Part shown: piece after piece, positions 45,611 to 57,884 of the stretch
Numbering within the stretch: the stretch's first letter is position 1
Layout of the letters: each line of letters starts with the position of its first letter
Source: Hetaerina americana
Taxonomy: Eukaryota > Arthropoda > Insecta > Odonata > Calopterygidae
Assembly: GCA_022747635.1 (NCBI GenBank)
Contig: JAKTNV010000001.1
Location: forward strand, 44,866,946 to 44,930,945
Direction: 5' to 3'
Length of the DNA stretch: 64,000 bases
The notes under the pieces: generated by a model
What the model saw: the letters and a program-made list of their open reading frames with translations, nothing else
What the model was told of the DNA's origin: nothing
Databases searched by the model: none
Translations under genes and position numbers: made by a program

Positions 45611-46593
45611 AATGTATAAAGATTTTCATTGGACGAGATTTGAGAGCTGTTTAGCTCCAATGAAGCGGTTTTTTTGTGTCACCGGTAATCACTCATTTTT
45701 ATTTTCATGCAAAGGAATTTTCCTCCATTATTTTCCATTTAGTGTCAACGGAAGATAAATTTGGTTCTATTATATTGTGGTTAACATCTATCTCCTAGTT
45801 TTGTGCATGGTATTAAATGTTTTCCTCTAGATATAACCTGAAAGTTGATACATTGCCCGTGGATATTGGGAAATATATGATATAAACCAAAAATAAGAAC
45901 TTGAAGTAATAATAGTATAAATTATTACGGTTAGGTGCATCGTGCGTCTTAAAATATATCCAGAAGTAGACATTTATTAAGTAATTAAATAACTTAAAAA
46001 AATGATTTGATTGCTTAAGTATTCAATAATAAAGAGAAATCGTATTAACGGAGAAAGAAATGTTTTTGTAGTCTCTGTTGATTCCTTTATTTACCACCTG
46101 TCTCTGAATTAATTTATTTTTGTGAACTTTTCCTGTGCCGCCGTATTCCATTGCCAGCCATATTCCATAAAATACTTCGCTATTTTCAATATTTATTTAA
46201 GACCGAGAGAGTTCGTAACGAGGTCATGCAATTTCACTTTAAATCTAACTCAAAGATACCTTTTAAATTGTATTAATATAGGGGTGATATTTAAGAAAAA
46301 ATAAATATAGAATCTTATGAAACATAGCCAACAAATATTTTCCTCTGGTTGTGATTTAACTTGTATATGTATAATCAGCGGTGTTACTGTATGTTACAGC
46401 ATGTACTGTACTTACAATATGTACCCATACTTCGGCCTCAGAACATTGCTGCTTATTTATTCTATGATAGGATATAAAATTCCTTAGGTCTGTTTTTCCT
46501 AGATTCGCAATACTATTTAAGCCAGTAAGCGAAACATTTGTATACATTTTCATTGTACATTTTAGATTATTAACATTCCTGCCAATAGAGAAT
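45611..46593. other. AT-rich spacer
   Basis: No gene seen. Confidence 0.5.
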
Positions 46594-47350
46594 TACGAGG
46601 GTCATCCGGAAAGTAGTACCCGTTCGTGAAATAAAGACACAAAAGTAAATATTAACAAACATAAAAAATTTTATTTGAAAGAGGATACTTTAAACTACTT
46701 CTCAACATAATCTCCAAGCAAATTAAGGCATTTGTCATAACGTGTGACAAGTTTCTGTATTCCTGCTGCATAGTCCTTCGCCGCCAGCTCATTGAGATAC
46801 GCGAGGGACCCATCTTGCACAAATTTTTGCATAATGCAGATGGTGTTTAACAATTTCATGAACAATTGTTCGAGAAACATTGGGAAAATGCTCACAGATG
46901 TCATCAATTGTGACGCGCCGATCGTTCCTCACGAATTCGTCAACTGAGCTCACCAGTTGGTCTGTAATGACAGACGGTCTCTCCGAACGCTCATCGTCGT
47001 GTGTGTTCCCCCTCCCCATGTTGAAGTTGCGACATCACCGCCGAACAGACGACTCGTCCATTACATTGTCTCCATACACCTCCTTTAATTGGCGATGAAT
47101 ATCACATGGGCGAACGTTTCTTGCATTGAGGAATTTAATCACTGCCCTCACTTCACAACTGGCGGCGTTCTCAATTTTTTTAAACATTGTAAACAATCAC
47201 AGAAACAACACAGGCAATGCTAGCGTCACGCAACTTGGCTCAGAGAAGGCAGACAAGCCACTGAAGCTATCTGACCTCGTCCAGCGGCTACTCGCGTCGT
47301 CAGCACTTCATGCGGCACGAACGGGTACTACTTTCCGGATGACCCTCGTA
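46594..47350 (-). mobile_element. Deletion-derivative mariner, copy 2, inverted
   Basis: 757 bp including TA ends. Same 33-bp terminal repeats and same internal deletion as copy 1. Differences noticed from copy 1: one extra T in the leader (aagttgcg versus aagtgcg), a silent G/A change in an Arg codon, and a G/A change that makes Trp51 a stop. The shared deletion means both descend from one deleted founder. Confidence 0.95.
46789..47187 (-). pseudogene. Truncated mariner transposase, broken by Trp51 to stop
   Basis: Same 132-residue DNA-binding frame as copy 1, from the ATG at 47187, but codon 51 is TGA (47037-47035) where copy 1 has TGG. Translation would end inside the first DNA-binding domain. 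A downstream ATG would still allow a 76-residue piece (from 47016) that includes the second helix-turn-helix. The rest of the frame is intact, so the nonsense change looks recent. Confidence 0.9.
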
Positions 47351-47849
47351 CTTTCAGCAATGCGGTATATTCAAGTGTATCTGTGTAAATAACGAATTAT
47401 AAAAATATTTATTTTCAATGAAAATAATGATTTAGATATTTAAGAGCTGGTGAATATGCCTCATAGATGTAAGAAATATTCAATATCTTATTTCAATTTT
47501 CATTAACAAAATATCGATATTACAGTTACTTTCAGTCATAGACTGCAAGGCATGTATAAATGCTACAAATATACTTTCCTCGGAAGGAGAATTCTTCAGA
47601 CCCATTTTCATTCCAATAGAAGGAGCTGTGGGAAGTATGGTGTCTGGGATCCGTTGGTAATAAATAATGCTCGTGGAAAACGTGGGATGGTTAGCATTCT
47701 GGGGCGGCAAAAGGCTCGGGTTTCTCGCAGGAGGGGTTCTCTGCATGGATGAGCCTGGAGCTTCAAGCAGACAGAATGGGGAGTAGAAAAATGGCCGAAT
47801 ATCTACTGAAGGCGTTGACAGAAGTCGTTTGCATCCAAAACTAGGGACT
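47351..47849. other. AT-rich spacer
   Basis: No gene seen. The minus-strand frame of 185 codons at 47480-48037 spans into the purine block and is Ser/Pro/Leu-rich. Confidence 0.4.
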
Positions 47850-48430
47850 CGATTGATTTGAAAAGAGATACTGAGAGGGAGGTTAGTGGGTGTGCATTGA
47901 AGGACGGGAGGGACAGGGTTAGATAGAGAGAGAGGAAGAGAGGGAGGTTGGGTGAAGGAATAAGGTGGAAGGAAAGAGGGAGATGCAGAAAGGGAGACAT
48001 CACTCAGCATCGCCCCAGCGGATCCATATTGTTTCATTTAAGTTTTCTCCTACCTCGTCGGCCGCCACTCTTTCACTCCCGCTTTCCCTTGTGGCGGCCG
48101 GGTAGGCATCTCGCTACCCACACCGCGCCTCCACCTCTTCATCCCGCTTCGAACTTTCCTCCGTTTGGATCGCTGCCATCGCTCTCCGACCACCCTTCTC
48201 TCTCTCTCCCTCGAAATGAAAGAGAAATTGAAATTGGGACCATTTTCGAAAAAAAGAAATACATTCGAAGCAGTTGGAGGCTAGGAGAGAGTGAGAGGAT
48301 AGGAAGATACAGGAAGAGAGATACAGGAAGAGAAAGCATTGGTTGAGAGGTGGCTGGGAGGGATAGAAGTAGCATGATTTTTTCCATTTTAGCATGATGG
48401 CAGGAGGAAGAAGAGAGAGATGGAGATTGG
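47850..48430 (+). repeat. Alternating purine, pyrimidine and purine blocks
   Basis: 47855-47995 is G/A-rich, 48025-48215 is C/T-rich with some CpG, and 48270-48425 is G/A-rich (gagagtgagaggataggaag). Overlapping frames on both strands are compositional. Confidence 0.6.
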
Positions 48431-49455
48431 GAATATTGGAAAAGAATATTTTTTAAATGGAATTTATTTTATCTTGAAGGGCACTTGGACTCTCAGCCTT
48501 CGCCCGAGGAGTGTGGGAACGACCGGCGGAATGAGTGATTTAGGAAGTTCCGAACATTTCTCGATTTTTATTTCATCAGCCGCATTTTTTTCCCCAATGG
48601 TATGCATTTTATTTCTGTACGTTGGGGGGAAGGATAATACCGATTTCAATAATTGGGCGCAAATTGAATGGGGAAATGTGAGCTAATTGCCGGTGTCGAT
48701 GTTTGTAGACTTTATAATCCCGATTATATTTAAGTGAGATTTATATTTTTTTGAACGAGTGTTAAAATGGGTTTAAAGTGCATGGGCAGATGTTGCTACT
48801 TATAGCAACACTAGCTCACAATCAAATTTGGTTATGCCACTTAAAATTTATGAGACTTGAAGGTAGTATTGTGGAAATATTGTCGATTAAATTGATTGTC
48901 CCACTTAATCGAATATAAAGTAATATTTATAGTCTCGATTTCAATGTTGGCTAATCATATGAAAACTGGAAAACGCCTTGTGGCCAAATGATGACCGAGA
49001 TTAGAATTTATACGGGATGGTAAAATCCTACACGCTCTATCATTAGTGTTGGCCTCATTATTTGCAGTTTACAGGGGCATAATCGAAGAATACGTGATTT
49101 AAAAACTGAAAATGTGGCTATTGATATATGCTATAAATGAATTATTATTGAAAATACCATGATTTTTATCATTGACCTAAATTAACTATAGCCGTTGTCA
49201 AAGCCAAGATAGGAGTTTGATCCCTGCAATTGAGTTTTCCTTTTTGTATAGAACATTTCAGCTGTGCCTTTAATTATTTTACGATATGGGAATGATTTCA
49301 ATTTTTGTTTTAAAATGAGAATTTTTTTATTAGTTATATGTATACGTGCGTATGCATAATCTCAGCACATAATACAAGGTTAATACATGAGAGATATGTT
49401 AGAATTCCGGATTCACATAGAAATATAAAATGTGCAAATTATAAAACTCCTGTAG
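48431..49455. other. AT-rich DNA
   Basis: No gene supported. A short 8-bp hairpin tgttgcta/tagcaaca lies near 48792-48811. Confidence 0.5.
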
Positions 49456-49965
49456 TTTGATCTATTTCTGTTCCATCGGCTACTGTAAACCTATATTTGA
49501 TGTCGTATTGCGAACAGCATCGTTCACCTCGTTAATCTCTCATAAATGTGAGGAAGTCGTTCTCTTTTCTGCAATTCATTCTTTCTCTTTATCATCCCAT
49601 CGTGTGCTCGTGTGGGTAAGTGCCTTTCCCCTCCTCCATCTCTACTCTCACGTGCAATCTATTTCAAATGCACCGGCTCCAGGGATGGGTGCTCCCGAGT
49701 GTTTGGCACACAACCATTCGCAACCCCCGCAGACGGAACAAGTGGAATTTGCGGTCAAGGCATCTCCGTGCTGGGTACAGAATAGGGCAGGGGTGGGTGG
49801 GTTTGGAGTTCCTACCCATCCCCCTCCAACTTTCCCTCTCTTACAAATTCTCTTTTGGACTGCTCGGCCAAAATGGAGCAGAAACGGGTATCATTGTGCC
49901 TTCCTCCTGGCTCCTCTTCGTCGAAACTGGTTTTCCTGCCTGTTTTTATTTCTATTTTAATTACT
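49456..49965 (+). other. 167-codon open frame of uncertain status
   Basis: The + strand frame 49457-49960 is long for this AT-rich context, but a second frame (49620-50021) overlaps it and the DNA is pyrimidine- and GC-rich, which lowers stop frequency. The product has scattered hydrophobic runs (WFSCLFLFLF at the end) and no motif I know. A donor-like GTAAGTG occurs at 49616 without a good upstream acceptor. Probably not a gene. Confidence 0.15.
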
Positions 49966-51579
49966 ATTTTTCCCTAACGCGTGACTATTCGAAAAATACA
50001 ATAATTCGTACAAACTTGTGAAAAACCGGTAGAAAAACCGTAAAATAATATTCGTGATTTACAACTTACATTCGCAATTAATTGAAGCATAGTGTTGAAA
50101 TTAGGCTATGAATCGAACCAGTTGCTATTTTTAAATTCGTCGAACACTGTCTTAAATGTTTAGTATAGCATTTGGAGCTTTTAAAATATTTTTTTGTATC
50201 TTATATCAAGGCTGTTGTACCACGAAAATGGATTGGATATTTATGTTTGAGTTTCTCTTACTATTTATGCAGACCTCCGCCATTTTGAATGTTACAGGAG
50301 AGAACGTTTTTTCTGCAAAGCCGAATTGGAATCCTTTCACGGCCCCCTTGAAGGGACTCATCTTAATCAATAAACATGAAAATTATTGTACATTTATGCT
50401 ATTTTTGAGGTATGCCTTATCTCAACCCATTCTCGTATATGAAGTAGATATATTATGAAGTATTAACAGAATTACAAATGAGAAATATAGTTTAAATGTA
50501 CGTTAAACCAGATGTTTGTTCATTATTTGAAAATTAACACTTGTATAATAGCAGTAATGCTTTTCTCCGCAATTTTTCGTCGTCATCTCGTCTTCCTAAA
50601 TGGGCCACTGCCTGTGTCATTCTGTCCTCTTTATCTACCCCTCAGTTTTGATGTAAGTAAGAACACTGTTCGAAAAAACCTTTCCACCGCCTGGTGCCTC
50701 ATGTTAATCATATGCATCATCGAAGTAAGTAAATATTATTTATGAATTCAACAGTGGTGTGGTAGTGCTTATATTCCCAATAATATCTTATGGCGGTATT
50801 CCTCTATTGCAATCGACAACGACATGTGGATGGTATTTTTATATCATGGATATGTTATTATGTGAATAGATACATGACAGGTATTATGTATACACTAACA
50901 TACGCCTTATAAAATCTAATTTTGCCCAGCTCTTTGCCGTAGTGGACATAATACATAGACATGGCTATTGCTATGTAATCCAGAATTCTCGTTGCAAAAC
51001 ATCAAATAAGTAACCATCTCTTCGTTCAATATAGAGATTATTTCTGTAACTTCCATTGGATAGGAAATTTAATGCATCGTAAAAATTAAACCACCATAGT
51101 TTTCGCATTTTGTTTATGTCTCGTAAATACGTATTTTAAATTTATTGATTTCTGTATTCTTATGCTTTATTTGATCACGATACCAGTCCTTAATAAATTC
51201 ACGCCAACACAGTTCAACGTATCCCCTCCCAAAGTTCATCAATATTTCTCGGCGATTTGTCTTAAGAAATGTGGTTCCATGTTATTTCAGAAAATAGTAT
51301 GTAAATCCTGAAGTACACAGCGTTTATACAGATTGCTTACTTTAACCCTGAGTTCAGAAGCCTGTTTATCAAGGCCTCTAGCCAATTTGAATACCCTTAG
51401 AAACAATCGCGAATTTGATGTACATCATCATAAATAACTTAACTTGTGAAATTCGACGTTGACGTTAAACATGCTATCCCTTTCTGGGCTCATTAGAAGG
51501 TTCCGGTGGAGTAAATTACAAAGACTCGCAACAAACCCTCACCTTCAAAAACAAGAAACATAATACGCAGTAGCAATTG

Positions 51580-51581
<2 letters not shown>
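49966..51581. other. AT-rich DNA without recognisable gene
   Basis: Two short hydrophobic frames (50156-50458 and 50512-50745) lack motifs. Nothing else seen. Confidence 0.5.

Positions 51582-51617
<36 letters not shown>
51582..51617. repeat. (TA)n microsatellite
   Basis: Pure TA for about 36 bases. Confidence 0.95.
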
Positions 51618-51620
<3 letters not shown>

Positions 51621-52140
51621 AGAATATGTATATTGAGCTAAACAAAATATATTCAGCAGATTCACCACATTAGTTTCTCCATGTAAAACTTGTTCGGAGG
51701 ATAACCGTCCCATTTCTACCAAATCAACTTCTCAACGGCCCTGTAAACACTCTTCTGGCTACCTTCCTATAAAAAGTTGGTAATTTATGGCATTATAGTA
51801 GTAAAACTATCCGTTAAGGTTTGCAATTTATGTTTTCTTCAAATCACTCATGCGCTGTACAAACCCCATTTATATTACATAACGCATCTTTGAACCCTTT
51901 AATTATATCTTGAGCCTTTAATAATTTGAGTTTCGTAAAAGACCCATTTAGAAGGGCAGATTATTTTAATTCGAATAGCTATCAGCGAGATTTAAGGAGA
52001 TTAGATCAAATATCCCAATTCTTCCTTATCCATAAAAAAACGTCTGGCGTGCATATCGAGGACATAATTTCCAAGGCATGACACAAAAACGATTCTCATT
52101 CAAAAGTGACTCAAGTCATCGATCAATCGGTGGAACAACT
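51618..52140. other. AT-rich spacer
   Basis: No gene seen. Confidence 0.4.
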
Positions 52141-52530
52141 GCATAGCTCGAATTTTTCCACGTGACTCCGAAAGCGTGGGGCGATTGCTCCCCACCTTCC
52201 TCCCTCAAGAGCCGATCAATCGAATCAACATCACCGCTGAACTCGGCTCCCCTCCCCAACGGTTTTCGTTTTCGAGCTGCCTGATTCCGACTCGACGAAT
52301 TCACACCGCTGTTCTTCGGCGTCCAGGCCTCGCCAAAAGATCACGCCCAAATTCCCGCAAAACACGTCCGACCTCGCCGAGCCAGCCAATCGGGAAAACC
52401 GAAAACATTTGTTGGAGGCGTTTTACACAAGAAATTAACTTGAATATCGCATTAGATCGGCACCCATCCTTTCGTAAACTCCCTGCTAGTTGCAAATGTG
52501 CGGCGGATTTTCGTAAAATAATGAAGAGAT
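52140..52530. promoter_or_regulatory. GC- and CpG-rich island with open frames on both strands
   Basis: The island has balanced composition (not purine- or pyrimidine-skewed), unlike most GC-rich blocks here. It carries a 118-codon + frame (52176-52532) and two minus frames (52116-52304, 52301-52495). None is recognised and no clear splice sites were identified. It may be an exon, a promoter or a CpG island. Confidence 0.25.
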
Positions 52531-53689
52531 AAATTTGGCACCCTTGACGAGTAATTTCAAACGATTTTGCATAATCCTGAATAACACAGGGAGAAAAAGC
52601 TGAAAAGGTTTTATAAATGGCTTGTCAGTTCTAGCCCGTATCGTTGATGGCAAGTAAAATATGGTCAAACTTCGCTTTGAGAGGATATATGTTACATTTA
52701 CGCTCACATAGCTGAGAACTACTAGAGCAGACAAGTCGGCAGAGCAATGATATTACCCCGGCTATAGTCTTTTGATCGTCTCTCTGTCTCACTCTCTCGA
52801 GCCAGTTTTTGTTTTCCGAAGAAATATCACGCACGAGCGAAAATGAGGTCAAATATTGATGTCACGCAAAATGTGGCGATAATATCTCTAAAACGACAGA
52901 TTTTTGATAAAAGTAGCAATTAAAAGCCTCCATCACTTTAGTAGGACTAGCTAAGTAAATACAAGAGAAAAGATGTAATAATATTTAATAAACCGCCTTT
53001 GTTTACGCACCGTCATTTATCGGCAAATCCGATCTTATAAATATTTATTGTAATGAATTATGCCATAGCGGCTCACGCAATTTGAAGTTTACCATTGCTG
53101 TAGCTACTCTTCAATGGAAAGGTACATGAATATGTCCTTTTCGTGTTCTGTTATGTGCTTTATCAAATTTTTATTTTGTAATTTATATAAATGAAGAAAC
53201 TTACGAAGAGGAAGAGAGAAGTAGGTCTTTGAAAATTTTGAAAAAGGAACAGACGAATTTATCGGGTAAATTAATAGGTGCAAAGTAATTCAATATCAGG
53301 CAATTCATAAAATTTAATCAGTTTGTCATGTTTAAATTGCAATAAAAATGATGGTGATTGTTACAATCCCTTAAATATTAATGAACATAGGGGTTGTATT
53401 AGTTATTTCTTAAGTAAATCTGATTTGGTATTATACGATTTTTTTGTTATTGAAACGTATTTTTATATGCAGGATTAAGAGTTCCAAAAAGTAACTTTTA
53501 CCAATGGCATTAAAATGAAGATGTTCAGGGTAAGGGTATTTGCGATGGGACTAAATCACGACCATTAAATCTACCAAAAATCCTCACATTGAATTCAAAC
53601 CCTACTAGAGTATCTGATATACCGCTGGAGGAAATTTCAGCTTTATACCCGTAGACAATATAAATATACAGATTTCACGAAAAACAAGG
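52531..53689. other. AT-rich DNA
   Basis: No gene seen. Confidence 0.5.
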
Positions 53690-54720
53690 ACATTAGAGGA
53701 AGAGATGTACGTCGGCGTTGGAAACGAAGGGAATGCCAAGCGGTATAGACGCGGGGATGGGAATTACAAGGGGAGAAATAGGGAGTCCTGTGAGATGGGG
53801 AGGGGTGAGGGGGTGAACGTGAGCTCTTTTGGATTGGGGAGATGGGAGGTGGAGGTGAGGTGAGTGAGAGTGAGTGGACTGGTCTCTCTGCTCAGCTGAT
53901 TGCGTCGACCATGCGACGCCCTTTGATATGTCCGGCTGAAATGACAAGAGGCGGAAGGAATGGGACTGGGTAGGAAAATGGTAAAAGAGTGTGAGGAGAG
54001 AAAAAATGTTGGATGAGAGGGAGAAGGTGGCTCGTAGGGGTGATGTGTGCGGAAGGGAGAGCGATAAAGAGGGAGAAGAGAGGAAGGGTGCGTGTGTCGA
54101 CTCATGGGGTGGGCGCTAACCACGTTAAAAGTGATGGCGAGAGACGGGAGGAGTTTGGGTGAGAAAATTCGGAGTGTGAGAGGGAGGAACGGTTCGACGT
54201 GGGTGAAAGCAAAAGGGAAAGGATTGGTTGAAGGGGTGCAGGCAAAGTGTGCGGGTTAATGTGGGGTGTCTCATGTGCGGATACGAAGGGTACGAAAAGG
54301 ACGGGGGCGGAAGGGGAAGTAAGAGCTTGAGTGGGGATGGAGGGGTAAGTGGGAGGAGTTGAACGGAGGAGATGTGTTAACATACTCCACCGATATGGGT
54401 CGCACGGTTGGCCGCCGATGGATGAAGAGGAAGGGGTTTCCGAATGGGGAGCTTGGGTCGGTAGATGTTAGTAGAGACCTACTGTCAGAGGTGGATATTG
54501 AAGAGAGAGAGAGAGTGAGAGAAGGAGAGTATGGTGAGAGAGATGGTGGAAAAGAGCATTTTTTGAGGAATAGAACGGGAGAGTTGGTGGGAAAATGGTA
54601 AGGAGAGGGGAAGAGTTTGGGAAAAAAGGGGTCTGCGAAAAAAAGAGCCGAAGTCCCTAAGTAGTAAAGGTAAGATTGGCCTGAGCATAAGGGGTGGCGG
54701 TAATGAAAAGGCAATAAAGA
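53690..54720 (+). repeat. Longest polypurine domain in the window
   Basis: About 1 kb of G/A-rich + strand (gagagagagagtgagagaagg near 54503). Overlapping minus-strand frames of 84-150 codons are Ser/Pro/His/Leu-rich and compositional. Confidence 0.75.
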
Positions 54721-55229
54721 CAATTAAAAAGGAGGTGATTTTCTCTATTACAAGTGTAAGGGGGTCCATGGGGTGGAAAGGGCTGTCCTTGGGTGAAGTA
54801 CGGCGTCCTCAGTACCATCATAAAAATACTAGTCCACCCAAGCTATACAATCGTGTATACGTTGTTAAATGTACTTTTAATCGTTGTAGCGAATGCTTCC
54901 GCGGCTTGTAGATTTCGAAAAGTAGATGGTCTCGAGTTTCATCGTGTTTGTTGCCAGCGATAACAACGGGTTTTACCGCGACCGTTGTCATTGATAACAG
55001 TGAACGAGGTGAAGCCCCAAACCTTTGGAAATAGCCTTCGCAATTGTAGACTTTGGATATTTTCAATGCCACAAGTAGGAAGTATATTGCAAATAATCGT
55101 GGTAATGAAATCACCACGATTCCTTCCATAATCGTAATTCCTTAATAATAAAAGTAAAATGATCCAGGAACACATCCCAATTCAACAGGGACATGTTTGA
55201 ATATCTGTCTACCATACTACCAAAATGAC
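54721..55229. other. Spacer with an unrecognised minus-strand frame
   Basis: The minus-strand frame 54818-55129 (103 codons) has normal composition, beginning with a hydrophobic stretch VVISLPRLFAIYFLLVAL. I do not recognise it. It lies directly upstream of a LINE-like tail on the opposite strand. Confidence 0.3.
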
Positions 55230-55471
55230 CTTATTACTGTTCTATCAGGCTAAATATTTAACTATCTTTCTTTGTATTTGTATGTATGTATTGTACTATA
55301 TGTTTCGTTCAAATGATATTAAATTATGTTTTGTGACTGGTTTAATTACCTTATTCTATTCATTATGTAAAACTGTTTCACTCCGTAGGTTTCAAAACCT
55401 CATGTAACATGTATTCTGCTCCAAGGGACTTTGCTCCCAGAGCAATAAAAATTGTTTATTATTATTATTAA
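55230..55471 (+). mobile_element. LINE-like 3' end with hairpin, AATAAA and (TTA)n tail
   Basis: 3'UTR-like sequence ends in a stem (tgct...ggga paired with tccc...agca, 55417-55446), AATAAA (55444-55449) and (TTA)n (to 55471). This is a common 3' architecture of arthropod non-LTR elements. No coding part is visible, and it differs from the tail shared by the 44.8/58.9/59.8-kb copies. Confidence 0.45.
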
Positions 55472-56854
55472 TCGAGTACCGCACTTATAGTCTATTCTGG
55501 TTAATTGCAGTGAGTAGAGAGTAAAATAGTGTGAAAATGACTAATTTCAACTGTTAGAAATGAATGATTCCGTGGCGAAATAAATATATTTTGACTTCTA
55601 TTGGACCGTGACTTTATTCCGGCTATTCGATTATAGATTCTGAATAGTTTATAAGGAAATTAATACTATGCACTAAATTAATACTCTTCATTTGTATCTC
55701 TGAATTACATTTTTTTCCGTCTTGGAATTGAGAAGTTCTCATAAATTTTCTCCATATTCATTTAATGAAAATGCTCCTAAAATGTCAGTTGTGATTTTCA
55801 GGACCCGCTTCAAAATTATTTAAAATTATTTTATCAAGCAGCATTAGACGGGAAAAGCGTACCTGTCACTGAGACCTAAATTAGAATGCTTGAAAACGTC
55901 TGGGCGGGGTCAGACGGGTCGAAATGCTGGAATGAAATTTATCAGCGGAGCAAGGCAGTGAGTGTGGTTTGGAACGTAGCGGTAATTAAATGAAAACGAA
56001 ACAGGGATATGGGGCATGAGTTAGAGAAGGTTGAAGACAGACACCAAATTAGGAGGATAAGCAATGGAGAAAGGCTTTGAGGTGTAAGAAAGTTAATTTA
56101 AATGCATAGGTTCCAATATTAACCGATACATAAACGCATGAGATTGCAAATCATCACGAAATGATTTCTTGAGGTGATACTACAGATATTTTGCAGTCAT
56201 AAAATTCGATTTCAATCTGTACTTAAGACCACCGATATATATGCTGATTGCAATAATAGATGAGGATGAAAAATATGAACAACGAGGCAACTCGGCGCCT
56301 TGTAGTAGTCACATTTGCACCAACACCGTACAGTATTCTGCTTTTGATCTGCAATATAAAATCGAATAAATGGGTTTGAATGAATGGTATCTATGTTATT
56401 TTTGCTGAATGAATAAGTCTATTAGAACACTCAAATGTGCATAATGACAGAGTATAAAGTTTCACGGGCATACGGTGTGCATAGTCATTTCAAGCATTCA
56501 GTGAAAGCCGCTCTAAAGTAATTTTATCTCAGCTCAAAATAAAAGATATAACTGCGGTACTAAACTTTTTTCTTGTGAAATAATCATATTAAACCTTATA
56601 CCAGTTTAAAGTATACGCTTCTCACATGACTCGCTGAAGAATACTGTACCAGGTATTTATTTTAGAATTATTTGGCTGGTCAAGAAATTCATTATTTGCT
56701 TCTTTGTTGTTAAGCACTTTTGAAAATTTAGCACAATATATTTTCACCATATCTCTTGCTTACTTAAGTGATATTTAGTAAACTTTTTCCTTGTTGAAAC
56801 TTACCAAAAATTAAATGACGTCATTTTTAAGGTTCTTCTGTTACTATCACGTTT
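55472..56854. other. AT-rich DNA
   Basis: No gene seen. Confidence 0.5.
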
Positions 56855-57747
56855 TACGAGGTCTGTCCAATAAATATGCGAACTGAAGCTAATACAAACT
56901 TTATTTAGCAAAATTAGTCTACATCTATTTTGTCGCCTTCAAAGCACTCTCCACTCGCTATTATGAACTTATTCCATCTAATTTTCCACAGTTGAAATTA
57001 CCCTTGGCAGACCTCAGCAGTTAGACTTTTTAGTTTTCTTGTTGTTTCTTGCTTTATTGTGACCACATCCTACCAGTGATGTCCCCTCATCACATGTTTG
57101 AATTTTGGGAATAGGAAACATCGTAGGGGGCGAAATATAGAGAATAAAGAGGATGGTGATTAAACTTTTTGCCAGAAAAATACGAAAAATCAATGCAGCG
57201 TGGGCACGATTTTTGCACACTTTTTTTTAACCCTAATGTTCGGTTAAAATAGTGTGAATTGTTGATTTTCCTGAATTCAATTCATCAGTTATCATTCGTG
57301 ACAGTTTTGCGACGATTAATAAGGACAAGGGACCGTACACGATAAATGTTGTCGTCAACACAGGTGTTTGAAGGTCGTCCCGGCCTTGTAACATCCGTGG
57401 CGTCTTGTCAGTCATCTTTAAAGCGCTTAATCCACTTAAAACCGGATGTTTTCTTCAGAACAGCTGTCAGAATTTAAGTAATTTGTTGATAACTTTTACC
57501 GCACTTCACCAAAAACTTTATGTTGATTCGTTGCCCCGTAATTTCGTTAATTTCCATTTCCGATGAACAGTAAACACATTGGCAACAGAAACTAACATGG
57601 CTGGCACCATACGCACAGCTCGACGATCCGCTTGGAATATACGGCTCATTGGGTCTCGGGCAACTAGCGCCGCTAGTGGGGGGGCTATAGTCCGCGTCAT
57701 GGCCGCCAGATTGCCCCAGTTCGCGTATTTATTGGGCAGACTACGTC
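56855..57747 (-). mobile_element. Mariner remnant with both termini
   Basis: The left end is tacgaggtctgtccaataaa. The right end, read inwards, is gacgtagtctgcccaataaa, giving about 30-bp imperfect inverted repeats that continue into tatgcgaactg and tacgcgaactg. At about 0.89 kb it is shorter than a complete mariner, so an internal deletion is present. A transposase relic is on the minus strand. Confidence 0.85.
56990..57557 (-). pseudogene. Mariner transposase remnant
   Basis: From the ATG at 57557: MEINEITGQRINIKFLVKCG then KSYQQI and a stop. Further on come SGFKWIKRFKDD, then VTRPGRPSNTCVDDNIYRVR then SLVLINRRKTV. After an internal deletion comes SLYFAPYDVSYSQNSN, matching the usual YSPDLAPCDFFLFPKL block. 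Stops and frameshifts are frequent, and the catalytic core is largely missing. Confidence 0.8.
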
Positions 57748-57884
57748 TATATTGCGGATGGTTGAGAAGTGTATTTTTTATTAGGTTTTGTTATATAAAT
57801 GCATACACTAGAGTCGTTCAATGGATAAATAACTTTTAAACAGGTCGAGAGCAAAGGGTCCTAATAAACGAGGAATAATCGGAC
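57748..57884. other. Short spacer between transposon and LINE
   Basis: Nothing recognised. Confidence 0.3.

Noticed and set aside
45036..45629. 197-codon open frame on -
   Set aside because: It reads the complement of a polypurine tract, and the Ser/Pro/His bias is compositional.
49457..50021. Two overlapping long frames as a host gene
   Set aside because: They overlap in different frames in pyrimidine-biased DNA, and no acceptor pairs with the GTAAGT-like site at 49616.
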